Notes under the pieces: generated by a model
Told to the model about the DNA's origin: nothing
Seen by the model: only the letters and a program-made list of their open reading frames with translations
Database searches by the model: none
Assembly: GCA_021397835.1 (NCBI GenBank)
Contig: JAJFZO010000094.1
Location: forward strand, 8,284,001 to 8,348,000
Length of the DNA: 64,000 bases
Direction of reading: 5' to 3'
Origin: Moringa oleifera
Taxonomy: Eukaryota > Streptophyta > Magnoliopsida > Brassicales > Moringaceae
Shown here: one piece after another, positions 46,889 to 59,180 of the stretch
Numbering within the stretch: the stretch's first letter is position 1
Layout: every line of letters begins with the position of its first letter
Program-made: the position numbers and the translations under genes

Positions 46889-49883
46889 ATGAGCCGTAGT
46901 TGTGCTTCTGTTAAGCTTCTTTCTCTCATGCTACTAGCAGTTGTTCTATACCCCAAAACCATTGATTTTGGTTTTTGCCTAGGTGACATCAATTTGCAGT
47001 GCATGGAAACTGAGAGAGAAGCATTGCTCAAGTTAAAAGAAGGATTGACCGATCCCTCAGGTCGGCTATTCTCCTGGGCTGGAGAAGATTGCTGTAAATG
47101 GAAGGAGTGATCTGCAACAACAGAACTGGGCATGTTACCATGCTCAACCTTCCTAACCCGAATCCAGGTAGTTTTGATGGCGAAGGAGCAGAGCAAAAAC
47201 TGAATGGTGAAATCAGTCCTTCACTGCTTCACTTGAAAGGAGCTGAATTACTTAGACTTGAGCGGGAATGATTTCAGAGGAGTTCAAATTCCAAACTTCA
47301 TCGGATCACTTAAAAACTTGAGGTATCTCAATCTCTCCGGTGCATCTTTTAGTGGAACTTTGCCTCCAGAGCCAGGAAACCTCTCGAGCTTGCTTTATCT
47401 TGACCTCAACAATTATGCTGATGAATCAAATGAGAGTGACCTTGGATGGCTTTCTTGTCTTTCTTCTTTGAAATACCTTAATTTGGGAGATGTGGATCTT
47501 AGCAAGACTGCAGCGTATTGGCTTCAAACCATTAATATGCTACCTTCACTTGTGGAGTTGCACTTGCCTAACTGTAGACTTACCAACCTCCCTCTCACTC
47601 TTCCACTTGTTAATTTTACATTCCTTTCAGTGCTTGACCTTTCCAACAATGGTTTCGCCTCCACAATACCTTATTGGTTGTTCGATGTTACTAGCCTTCA
47701 ACATCTTGATCTCAACTCCAATGACCTCCAAGCTGAACTTGCAGATGCTTTTGGAAACCTGAATTCTCTCCAACAGCTTGATCTGTCCACGAATTCATAC
47801 ATTCAAGGCCAGTTACCAAAAGGCTTTGGAAAGCTGTGTAGTCTGCAGACTTTGAAGCTTTCTTCCATTGGAATCAGTGGGGAGATAACTGATTTCTTTG
47901 ATGGTTTGTCTGAATGCAACAAGAGTAGTCTGGAGACACTGGATTTGGGATACAATAGACTGACTGGGAATCTGCCTAGTTCCTTAGGATATCTTAAGAA
48001 CTTAAGATATCTTCATCTTTGGCAGAATATGTTTCGAGGTTCAATTCCACCCTCAATTGGAAACTTATCATTTTTGGAGGAATTCTACCTCTATGGCAAT
48101 CAAATGAGTGGGATCCCAGAAAGTCTCGGGCAACTTGCATCACTGGTTGCTCTAGATCTCTCTGAAAACCCTTGGATAGGTGTCTTAACCAAAGCTCATC
48201 TTCTGAATCTCTCAAGCTTAAAGGAGTTATCACTCAATAAAGGGCTCCAAATATTTCTCTGGCTTTCAACATCAGTCCTGAGTGGATTCCACCATTCAAG
48301 CTCAGATACCTCAATATTAGGTCATGCCAACAGGGTCCCAAGTTTCCTGCATGGCTTAGGAATCAAAAGGAACTGACCACTTTAGTGCTCAACAACGCTA
48401 GAATTTCAGACACCCTTCTAGACTGGTTTTGGAAGCTCAATCTGCAGGTAGATGAACTTGATGTTGCTTACAATCAGTTAAGTGGCAGGGTACCAAACTC
48501 CTTAGGCTTCAAGGACCAGTCCACTGTTGATTTAAGTTCAAACCACTTTGAGGGTCCTCTCCCACTTTGGTCATATAATGTGACCAAGCTTTATTTGCGA
48601 GATAATCTGTTTTCTGGTCCAATTCCTCATGAAATTGGCAGAGTAATGCCATATTTAACAGATTTAGACATCTCCAGGAACTTCCTTAGTGGTAACATCC
48701 CTTCATCCTTAGGTACCATGACAAACCTGACGACCTTGGTGATCTCAAACAACAATTTGGTTGGTGATATTCCTCACTTCTGGAACAACACACCTTTGTT
48801 GTACATTCTAGATATGTCAAACAACAGTCTTTCTGGTAGAATACCAGGATCACTTGGCTATCTTAGTTCACTCCTCTTCTTGATACTCGATAACAACAAT
48901 CTTTCCGGAGAAATCCCTTCCTCCTTACAAAACTGCAGTCTCTTGAAGAGTCTTGATCTCGGTTACAATAAGCTCTCAGGAAATATTCCAGCTTGGATTG
49001 GAGAAAGCATGCCATATTTGCTGATTTTAAGTTTGCGGTCTAACTTCTTCGATGGAAACATTCCTTCACGAGTATGTGACCTTTCTTCTCTTCATATACT
49101 GGACCTGTCTAACAACAATCTTTCAGGCCATATTCCTCCGTGCATGGGCAACTTAAGTGGCATGAAATCCAAACTTCCAGATATGAGATACGAAGGGCAA
49201 TTCCATGTTTCGGCCAAAGGGACGGTACTCAAATACCAATCCACTCTTTACCTTGTCAACAGTCTGGACCTGTCAAGCAATAATCTGTCAGGGGAACTGC
49301 CAGTGGAGCTTACCGGCCTCTATGAATTAGGCACTTTGAATCTATCCATGAACCTCTTCACAGGGAGAATACCATTTCAGATCGGGAACTTGCAGAAGTT
49401 GGAAACTCTTGACCTATCAAGAAACAAGCTTTCAGGCCCTATTCCTTCAAGCATGGCTTCTCTGACATTTTGATATCACCTGAAGCTGTGTCATACAATA
49501 ACTTGTCAGGAGAAATCCCAGAAACCAACCAGTTCCAAACCCTAAATGACCCGTCAATCTATGAAGGCAACTCTTTGCTTTGCGGACTTCCATTACCAAT
49601 TCAGTGCCCCAGTGACACTAACACAACATCTAGGTTTCCAGGAAAGGATGGGGAAGATGAAGATGGCGAAGATGAAGATGATTTTGACAAACTATCGTTC
49701 CCCCTCAGCGTGGTACTCGGTTTCTTTGTTGGGTTCTGGGGAGTTTGCGGCACTTTGATCATCAAAAAGTCTTGGAGAGACGCTTACTTTGTTTTCTTCA
49801 ACCAAGCCACTGCAGTTGTCTCCAATCATCTCGCTCGTCTGCAGAGGAAAGCAGTCGAGATCACAAGAAACCGCCAAACCTGA
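46889..49883 (+). pseudogene. LRR receptor-like protein (EIX2-like), frameshifted copy
   Basis: A full-length relative of the two minus-strand RLPs in opposite orientation. Signal peptide, N-cap ([18 protein letters not shown]), LRR array, island (MRYEGQFHVSAKGT), C-cap (LCGLPLPIQC), membrane helix and tail (AYFVFFNQ) are all present. The frame is broken at four places. Near 47104 one base is missing (TGG AAG GAG TGA). Near 47240 one extra base restores the first frame. Near 48247-48254 one base is missing. Near 49470-49490 the sequence is scrambled by about one lost base, with TGA in LRR context. Otherwise codons and LRR motifs remain well conserved, so the breakage looks recent, or it reflects assembly errors. 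Used as is, no full receptor can be made. Confidence 0.9.
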
Positions 49884-50162
49884 AAACTGAGAAGCCTCCA
49901 TTGTTGCAACTTTAAGAGTGTGTGACCTATCAATATTAATACAGTTTGTCAGTGATAAATTAGTTATATTACATATGTAATATATTAATTAATTAATTAA
50001 TACCATATTATTACTTCATGTGAGAAATGGAGGAAAAAAATGTATCCTTATGAACCGGGTCGGGTCGGTCAGGAACGGGTAAATCGTTGATATTTACGAG
50101 ATGATATTATCCATTCCCGCCAGGAATCAACTGTGAGACTCCAGAGGGCAACCAGAGCACAA
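49884..50162. other. Short spacer, promoter of the RNA methyltransferase
   Basis: Includes a (TTAA)n patch near 49985-50000 and a GC-richer stretch (GGGTCGGGTCGG at about 50058) before the ATG at 50163. No TATA box recognised. Confidence 0.4.
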
Positions 50163-53100
50163 ATGCCTCTGTGCTTCCTCTCTGCTCATTCTCCTTCCCC
50201 AATCATCAACTGCCGCGTGTCATCATGCGCGGTGAGTGCCCCGCCCGCTCCTCTTCCGCCATTTCCTTCTCCCTCTCTCTCTGTTAAACCTGATGAAACC
50301 TCCGTCCCCTCGCTAACGTGCGCCCTTCAATGCCCTCACTTCGAAACGTACGCACTCAGCCACCATCAAAAAATTAAAAATTTCTTCTTTCTGACACTTT
50401 TAACCGTGACAATTTCTTTATAGTTTGTTTAGAAAGTGGCTAATGTTGTTCTTTTCTCAGGTGTTCCGGTTGCACACAGGAGTTCAATCTCCACCGGCCG
50501 ATAATTGTTGATGAGGCAACTGATTTCTTCAAGGCTCTTGGTGTCTCGGATTTCACTTTTGATAGCTGTAGACTGGTAGTTATTTGATCATCTTTTTGTT
50601 TTTGCTTAAAAAGTTTCAAATTTTAGGTTGTTCATTTTGGGGGCTTTGGATGGTGCGCTTCCTTTGCAGTGGGGATGGAGGTGTCGCGCAAAACTCGCCG
50701 TTCGTGGCTCGTCAGTGAACCCTCTGATTGGGCTTTATCAGGAGGGGACCCATAATGTGGTGGATATTCCTGAGTGTAAAGGTATAGATTGTTGTCAGTT
50801 ATTGGTAGAGTTCGGGTCTTTAATTTTTTGTTGAGGACTGTGATTATATATTGATATTTCTCGTGCAGCTCATCATCCAAATATCAATGCAGCTGTTGAA
50901 CTACTGAGGCAAGGTGATTTTTTTGTTCCAAAAGGGAAAGACGAACCTTTTTTTTTTTTTTTTGTGGTATGGTTGACAATTGATTGTTGAATTGCTGATG
51001 TGTTTCTTTTCTTTTTTTTTTTTTCGTAAAGGTATTAAAGAGTTAAATATTGAACCCTATGATGAAGATGAGGGGACTGGTGACTTGCGATATGTTCAGG
51101 TGACTGTTGCAGTTAACAGCAATAGACATGAAAATTGTATGATTAATTCATTGATCAATTTTAATGTTTCGCTTGGAATTGTAATTAAGTAACTATGGGT
51201 GGCTGCAGATGGCTGTGACAACATACAACACATCTCTTCCTGCATCAGAAAGATACAGAAATGGTTAGACATAAGCTAATAACATAATTTACAGTACCTA
51301 ATTAAGACTGAAGTTTGCTTGCCTCAAATTTCTATTCCAGGTAAAGTGCAGGTGTCATTAGTTTGGAATTCAAGAAATGAGAAATCCCAGAATTCGGACA
51401 AATTAATTGCCTTGGCTAGTGTGAGCTTGCTGCCTCCTTGTATTGCTGTTGTCTGAGTTCTGTTCCTTTTGTCAGATAGGCATGTTATTGATTAATTACT
51501 GTCGATGGCAGTTTTTGTGGAGAAATGCTGGGCTGAGGGGGAAAGTACATTTAATTCACTCAGTATGGGCCAACTTTCAGACATCAACAAACAATGTGAG
51601 TTAGAAGTTTTCTTTTTGAAATAAAAAGATTAACAATTGAGGGTTTGTTCTGTTTATTTGTTGACTGTGAGTGTTGTTCATGAACACAGGTGTAGGCAAT
51701 GGCTACTAAGAATTTAGGTGTAAATGAGGAAAAAATTTGACTCAGTTTATTCATCAATGAAACATTCTTCTTGAAATTTGGGGCTTTTACTAATTTCTGC
51801 CGCAACTTGATAGGAGAAAGAAGATGTGCTTGAAATTGTTACTTAGATGTGATTTTGCAAGAGAGTTGGAAAGGGAAAATGAAATAATGTTCTGGGTCCA
51901 GTCTTTTGGCAATAAATATTAAGTTTCATTTACAAGTATGCTCAATGTAAGTCATGTTAGTTTGGATCTCCTGTTATTGGTTGTTGCTCTGCTGCTATGC
52001 TTCTGGACCTTAAACTACTCTACTTATGTTGCAGATAATCTTTGGGAATAGGTGGAGACATCTTCTAGGGGAAAGAGACTTCTGGGAACATGTCGGAGGA
52101 ATTGATATTTCATTGGACCCTTCCAGTTTTGGCCAAGCAAACACACGGGTAGGCTAATTTCTAGCCCTAGAGGTTTTGGTTGGAGTTGCACATTTTATTT
52201 TGTAATGCCAATTTACTATTGGATAAAAATGTGCATTGTGATCAAAACAGCATCTAACTATTAATTATGTTCTTTCATAATAAAATTGTTCCTTCATTAT
52301 CTCTAGGCAGCAGGTGTCATTCACTGAAAGGAATTGGGTTTAATTCCCTTACTGTCAGGAGCCATATATTTAGCTAATCACCACTCTATTATAAATACAG
52401 CTTGATTACGTGCATGACATGCAAAACCTTCTCTTGTTTTGCTTTTGCATAATCGCTACTCAGTGTTATTAACCACAAACTGTTTTCAGGCTTTTGATAA
52501 CTTGTTGCGCAAATTGCACAAGTATGTCCCCTATGGAGCATCAGTTGCTGATTTATATGGAGGAGCTGGTGTAATTGGATTGTCGTTAGCCACTGCTAGA
52601 AAATGCAGGCAAGAATCAATGGTTCTGGTTGCTCTGCGGTTTTAAAAGTCTGATTCTATGTTGAAATGCAAACAATGTTTATTCCAATTTTATTTACAAA
52701 CATCTTCCAGATCTGTTAAATGCGTTGAAGTTAACAAAGAATCAAAATTATCTTTTGAGAAGACGGTTGAACGCTTACCGAAATCTCCAGATGGCAGCAT
52801 CAGCTGGCATCATACAGATGCTTCAATTGTTAGTATTTGACTAAAAATATAAATCTTTGATTTTATATTTCTTAATTCTCCCTAGAATCACACAATTAGA
52901 GACATCTCAAGTCCATTTTTTGTCCTTTTTCTGACTGATTCAGAATTGTACAGGAACCTCTTTCTTGGATTGTAGGATCAGATGTAGTTGTTGTTGATCC
53001 TCCTAGAAAAGGACTTGATGCTTCTCTGCTTAATGCATTGCAATCTATAACATCAGTGGAGCAGAAAGTTAAGTCATCATCAGAAGGGTAGGGGGGTTTT

Positions 53101-53777
53101 GCTATTCTCGAGTTATCAAGTCAAAATCTCGTTGGTATTTCTGTGAAGCAGTCTCATTGGTATTTCAACTAATTTATATTTGTTAACTTCAGTTCAAGCT
53201 CAAAGGTAAAAGAAGAGAAGAGACCATGGATATTACGTGCAAAGGGAGATTCAGTTCAATTTGGAAGTGAAATAACTTCTGCAGACAGTAAATCACTACC
53301 TCAAACCCTCATTTACATCAGCTGTGGATGGGAAAGCTTCAAAGACGTACTTCTCTGATCCAAAGGGTTATCTACTAGATGCTTACTTACTAGGTTGTGT
53401 TCTGTTTTCAATCGTCTTGAATTTGTACAAGTATTTTATACAGCTGATTCCCCAGCAACTGTGTTAACAGGATTGCAAGGTGTTGTTGTCCAGCATGGCA
53501 TGGCATTTGGAAAAAGCTCATGCTTTTAATTTCTTTCCTGGCACCCAGAGGTATTACTTCTTCAAAGAAATTATCTTTGGATTTCCTTAAGAAATCAGGG
53601 CAGGCATGTGCTTTTACACATGCCTGGATTTGAACTTATAAAACTCTTCTACTTTAATGTTTCCATATATAATTTTATTCGGGCAATGATGTTGACAGCA
53701 TTGAGATTTTGGCAATATTCAAGAGGAATGATGGAGTCAAGAAAAAGAAATTGAAAAAGAAGAAGAAACGATTATGA
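50163..53777 (+). CDS. RumA/TrmA-type RNA (uracil-5) methyltransferase, At3g21300-like
   Basis: Fifteen exons: 50163-50347, 50461-50575, 50670-50781, 50869-50913, 51032-51099, 51209-51263, 51341-51420, 51512-51595, 52035-52148, 52490-52608, 52711-52828, 52954-53087, 53193-53346, 53471-53550, 53699-53777; 1542 nt, 513 residues, phases closing. The N-terminal 50 residues are Ser/Pro-rich without acidic residues until Asp44, suggesting an organellar transit peptide. CPHFETCSGC (57-66) has the C-x5-C-x2-C spacing of the Fe-S site in bacterial RumA/RlmD. The SAM motif is DLYGGAGVIGLSLA (307-320), then DPPRKGLD (380-387) and the catalytic Cys454 in YISCG. A Lys-rich tail ends the protein. Expected reaction: m5U formation in rRNA or tRNA; the target RNA is not known to me. 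Intron 10 uses a GC donor. Confidence 0.92.
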
Positions 53778-54192
53778 GGTCTAAGCTATGCATGTAGCAT
53801 GGAGTTTCTGACATTGACATTCCACCTGGAGAAGGTTCATGTAAGGCTATAAAGCGAGATGTATGAGATGCAAGTTCTGTGTAATTTGTAAGAGAGAAAT
53901 ACATGTGATATCTAAATGAAAGCAATAACTTCTCTCTCTGTTTTGTTTTTTTGTTTCTTCTTCCCTGAGTAAAGGAAAAACTTTTTTTATTATGATTGAA
54001 TGATAAAATGCCTGAAAAAAGAATGGCTACAAGTGAAGAAAAGGCTTCAAATCACTGTGGTATCTTGTCTATCTCCTTTAGGATTCACGAAAGAATACAA
54101 AAACTGAGGAGAGTATGTGTATAGTGATACATAGGAAGGTATGCTGCTCTGCTTCAAGAAATCTGCTTTACCCATTTCAGAATTGGAAGAAA
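53778..54192. other. Shared 3' region of convergent genes
   Basis: Only 415 bp separate the stop codons of the RNA methyltransferase (+) and the CLC gene (-), so their 3' UTRs are adjacent or overlapping. No other feature. Confidence 0.5.
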
Positions 54193-57100
54193 CTAATTCC
54201 CTTTTCCTTCAGCTTTGGATCTTGCCAAATGAGGAAAAGCTTGTAAAATGTTGTATGTTCTTAAATCCTGCCTGGTTAAGATCCCAACCACAGGAGACAC
54301 CTGAAAATGAATCCCAAAAAAAAAAAAGTTAGGGTAGTTACACCTGCCGATGATGCAGTTTCCTTGGAACACAGGTTAGGTTTCTGATCAATCCCATTTC
54401 AGTGTGTTTAAGCCATAGAAGGAGGAAATGAGAAAGTGCTTGCTCACCCCTGCTGCCTGATACTTGGGCACGACCAGCAAATGCCGGAGACCCACTTGCC
54501 TGAAGAGCACCATAGCTTTAGCCACTGACATGCTCTCCATAACTGTGTAAGGAGTTGAATTTGTGAGAGGATGCAAATCAACATACATCTCCATTTCTTG
54601 CCTTGTTACAGCTACCTCCTCTATCTTCCCCTCCCTCTCAGCTAATTCAACCCAACTGAACTTCTCTCTCACTTCCCACTCCTGCGTCCTCCTTTTCTCT
54701 GGTAGGAACCATTTTTTCTTCAGCACTTGAACAAGGTGAGCTCGAAGGATCAGCCCGTGCAGTTCCGAAGCACCACTTCCCAGTCCTGCCAGGCACTCTA
54801 CTCCATCATCTACAACAGGGAAGGCATTATGTGTAGTGCTCTTGAGAACGTCAACTATGCAGGCCACCTTTTCTACTCCATGGAGGGTGACTACAGGTGG
54901 CTTGGCATCAGCAAGCTCACCCACAGTCAGATTTCTCATCCATGTCTCTGGATTTGCATCCAAGAAAGGCAGGCCTTTCAGGTGCAATATAATCTCGTAG
55001 ATGCTTGGATTGAAGCTGTCTCCAACAGTTTTGGCGATAAGAAGAACAATCATTGTTATGGGTAGCAAGAGAAGGTTGTTTGTGAGTTCCAGGAAGATGA
55101 CACAGAGCGACACAGTCATCCTCATAGAGCCAGCCATGAGGGAAGCTGCACCCAGGACAGCATAAAGCCCCTGATCAATGTTGGTGTAGGATCCCATTGT
55201 CGTGCCAAGCATACGGCCGTAAGCTGACCCCATGAGGATGATTGGAAGGAAAAGACCAGAAGGCACTGCAATGCCAAAGGTAAAGAGTCCTAAAATGCAG
55301 TAGAGTACAAAGAAGATCAGAAGGGAGGTGATCTGGAATTCGTTCGGAGTGTTCGAAGAGAACAAGTTTCGAACAGCATCATCGATTGTTGTAAGGAGGA
55401 GAGTAGCTAAGTCATTGTAGAAGCCATCCGGGCAGTTGAATTGCCTGAAGTTGCCTGATCGTCCATTGGTTGGGCAGGATTCTGAAAGAGAGGGATCGCA
55501 AGCTTTGCATTTGGCAAAGAAAGGAAGCCAATATACACAAACTGAGGTGAAGAGTGAGACCGCAAGACTGAGAAGTAGCTTATGCAATTTTCCTTTCCTG
55601 CAGCAAATCAAAGAAGTGATTAATACCCAGAATACCCAGAAACCAGGTTTGTATCCTGCAACCTTTCAGACAGGGAGAACAAGTTCATATTGCTTACTGA
55701 TTAATAACATTGTAGAGCCTGAGGACCTTGTGGAGAAGGTAGTTGTAAAGGCTACCCAGAAGCCCACCAATAATGCCGATGATGGTCACAGGGATGATAT
55801 CCATCAAATGGTAACTCACCTTCACATCACTCACATCAAACATGATAAGCCCTCCGCTCCCAAATAACCCACATTTTCCTGAATTGCAAATTTCAATGAA
55901 AGCCCTGAGCACCACCACCACAACTGCTGTGCTGAAGAAGGTTCTCCATAGAAGAGCACTCCTCCACCAGGTCGCTACCTCTTCCAGGGCAAACAGAACG
56001 CCTCCTACAGGGGCACGAAAGGCTGCACAGACCCCTGAAGAAGAACCACAGGTGATGAGATCTCTGCGGTCTCTGTCGTTGTTGAAGTAGCGAAGCCAGC
56101 GCCACTTGATGCGGTAATTGTCAGGGCCTCCTTGTCCTAGTAAGGATGCTATGCAGCTGCCAATGTGCACCAAAGGCCCTTCTTTTCCCAGATCAAGTCC
56201 AGCAGACACAGCTCCAATACTGCCAATTATCTACAAGAGAGCAACAATCTTAATGAGCAAAAATGGAGTAAAGCCCGTAAGGTCTTAGAATTGCTTGTCT
56301 GAATATCATATAATGTCTTCACTAGTGAAACATCAGATATTTTTCTCAACCCCACTAAAAGTTCCAGGAATATTCTAATTGCATAAGAAATCAGAAAAGA
56401 CAAAAGCTAGTTAGCATTAGCACTGAAAGTGGGCTTGTGGTTGGAAAATAATCTCATCGACCGACCGATTCCCAGATCGAAGCCAAATTGATAGAAACAT
56501 CTTTCACATATCTAAAACCTGAAATAGTAAGTTTAATACTGAAGTTTCATTTTCAGATTTAAGATGAATCAACTGAATCCATTGAAAGAAACTTGTTATC
56601 TGGTGACATCCACAAGAAGATACATCAATGGATAGAATCCAGAAGAATCCTTAAAAAAAAAATCGGTTCCTTTGAGCTTCATTTAGCATTACTTTGTGAA
56701 AGATGAAACAAATTGATCAGAAATAACCTACCTTGACAATTAATGTTGTGGCACCAAACATATTTGGAGTGTCTACTCCATTGAGATAAGCTTTTATTTC
56801 AGGTATTCCAGGCCCTGCTGCAGTCGGCGCAAAGCACACACAGAGAATTGCAGCAATCAATGTCAAAATAAAGTTAGCCCCAGTTAAGTAGAGAAACCCC
56901 ATCAGGTACCTGCATCGGCAAGCAATTCTCAGTCTTCAGCCATTACCAAGCTTGAATCCAGAGGTTTTTCAGATGCGGGCATGTCTAAAATATTGATTAA
57001 AGAGGCTGCAATGAAGCCAAACAATATACCTTTCCTTATTGATGAAGTTGATAACAGCAAGAAGCTTGTACCCTGCGATGTTCTCAACTGCTAGATTGAT

Positions 57101-57560
57101 GAGAGTAGCAATCAAGCCAGTTAATAGTCCGACCAGAAAAGCCAATGACCATTTTAGGAATATATACTGCAGAACTTGTACTCTGGATCTGGTCCTCCAA
57201 TCATGCTTGAAAAGATCGTTCTCATTGATCCTGCATCAAACCCACTTAGTCCTGCATCAACGCTCTTCAATGGAAAAAACCCAAACCAAAGAATCCAAAA
57301 GGCAAGAAAAAGAGACAGACGGAGAAAAAAAAAAGATGTTGTGTATATTGAGGTTATTACTCATAATCTAAGCTCTCTATATGGGAAACCTTGGCACCAA
57401 CCAAGGCTAGAGGACTGGAAGACAAGGTTCTATTTCTCTTCAGAAGCGGCTGCTGCAACGAATTGTTTTCTAGGTCTCTTTCTTCTTCCTCAGCTTCACC
57501 TCCCACGGTCTCATCCAGTCTTGTTGCTTTTGCCAACCACGTCGAATCCTCCTCCTCCAT
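54193..57560 (-). CDS. CLC-a/b: CLC-a/CLC-b type vacuolar nitrate/proton antiporter
   Basis: Six exons in transcription order: 57560-57361, 57230-57030, 56909-56732, 56230-55698, 55597-54448, 54300-54193; 2370 nt, 789 residues. The N-terminus carries the plant CLC phrase QPLLKRNRTLSSSPLALVGA, followed by the membrane domain and two C-terminal CBS domains. Ion-selectivity motif GPGIPEIK contains Pro167, equal to Pro160 of Arabidopsis CLCa, which favours nitrate over chloride. The gating glutamate is E210 in GKEGP and the proton glutamate is E277 in FALEEVATWW, so coupled 2 anion/1 H+ exchange is expected, loading nitrate into the vacuole. Sequence around VCFAPTAAGPGIPEIKAYLN resembles CLC-b slightly more than CLC-a. 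The last exon (VSPVVGILTRQDLR) is joined by a canonical acceptor; reading on from exon 5 without splicing would give a false C-terminus. Confidence 0.95.
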
Positions 57561-58900
57561 CGGAACAAGACCACAGAAGTTGCAGAGACACGCAGAAAGC
57601 TGAGACCTTCCCTCTCCGCCCTCTTGGATTTTAACAATGGAGATAAGATGTTATAATCATGCAGCAGCCTATAGCTTCTCCCTCCCCTGGTTTCAGTTTG
57701 TCTTGCTAATGTACAATAATATGATTACGCACATGATTGCCCATATAGCTCTGTATAGAAAAAAGGCCATGTTGGATCATGCATCGAATAAAGTATTCAT
57801 ACTTTCATTTTCTTTTCTCCACATAATCACTTCTTTTTGTATGAAATATGCAGGTAGTTGCTCCTTGCTTAGTGGAGATGGAAAAGCAAATGGACACTGG
57901 GGCCCAGTTTATTCAGCTAACTCCACTTGGACTTTTCTGAGTGAATGTTGCCAATCATACAGTCTATGACAGCACCTTCACCATGATATATGCTGTCACG
58001 TAAATTTTTTTAATTTTATATATAGTAAATATAACTTTAAAATTTTTTAATTTTATTTAAAATAAAAAAATATTAAAATTAAACTATATTTATTTTTTAA
58101 TTTTAATTTATCTATTAAATCTATATAATTTTTAATTTTTAATTTAATATAAATTAAACTTTAACTCAAATATATACGAATAACTAAATATATTTTTATT
58201 ATTAAAATAATTTTTATTTATAAAATATTTTATATATTTTTAAATTTTTTATTAAAATTAATAAAAAAATTAAATTTTTTATAATGATAATTTGAATTGT
58301 TTTCACAGTTGTAAGAATTTTAAATTAAGTTTGTTATATAAAATTTTTAATTTAAATATTTTAATGTTTAATTTTTTTGTTAAGATTTAAATTGAATCAT
58401 ATTAAAATATTCAATGTATAAATGATCTTAAAAATAAAAAATAAACATAATTTAAAAATTTTTATATTCTTTAAAAATATTTAATAAATTAATTTTTTGA
58501 ATTCAAACAATTAAAAATATATATTATATTTAATACTCTGAACATCTTTGTGTAATATATCAATTTACTGATAAAATAACATCGCTTATAAGTTAAATCA
58601 AGTTAGGTAATAATTCTAAAAAGAACTTGCAAGGACATTACATAATTTTCCATCATGATACCATATGGGGCAATTATTTGTTTCATGTGATTTGCCCATT
58701 TTCCAACATTTATATATACTTATAATGTTTCAACTCTTAACCTAAATTAGGATTAGCCTGACCTACACATGGACCGACCAAAATCGCCGCCAAGATTCGA
58801 GATCGTGTTATCTCCAATTGACTTTTTATTTTTTCTATTTTTGTCTTGCGATTATCCAGTTGATGTATGCAGGGTCTAGCTTCATATCTAATTTTTCATA
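57561..58900. other. CLC 5' flank and AT-rich intergenic DNA
   Basis: The first 0.4 kb next to the CLC start is of mixed composition and probably carries its leader and promoter. From about 57990 it becomes almost pure A/T with no gene-like feature. Confidence 0.5.
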
Positions 58901-58905
58901 ATTTT

Positions 58906-59033
58906 GATGGAGAAAGAACAATAATTAAATTAAATAATTAACAATAATGGCAACTTGCTTTAAGATTATCATGATGGAGAAAGAACGATAATTAAATTAA
59001 ATAATTAAAAATAATTGTAACTTGCTTTAAGAC
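58906..59033. repeat. 67-bp tandem duplication
   Basis: Copies at 58906-58972 and 58973-59033 share GATGGAGAAAGAAC, ATAATTAAATTAAATAATTA and AACTTGCTTTAAGA with a few differences. Confidence 0.85.
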
Positions 59034-59180
59034 AATGAAATAATAATTTAAAAAATAAAAATTTACCTAAATGAAAAGAGTGCATAAATGGCATTTTGGT
59101 AATTATATGTATGACATTATTCTGGGATTGGCTTGGCTTGGGTTTTATGGTCTAAAGTCACTATCCAGTTCTTCCAGACA

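Noticed and set aside
54388..54447. Alternative CLC C-terminus read on from exon 5 (VSKHFLISSFYG)
   Set aside because: The donor GTGAGC at 54447 and acceptor at 54301 join to VSPVVGILTRQDLR, the conserved second CBS ending.
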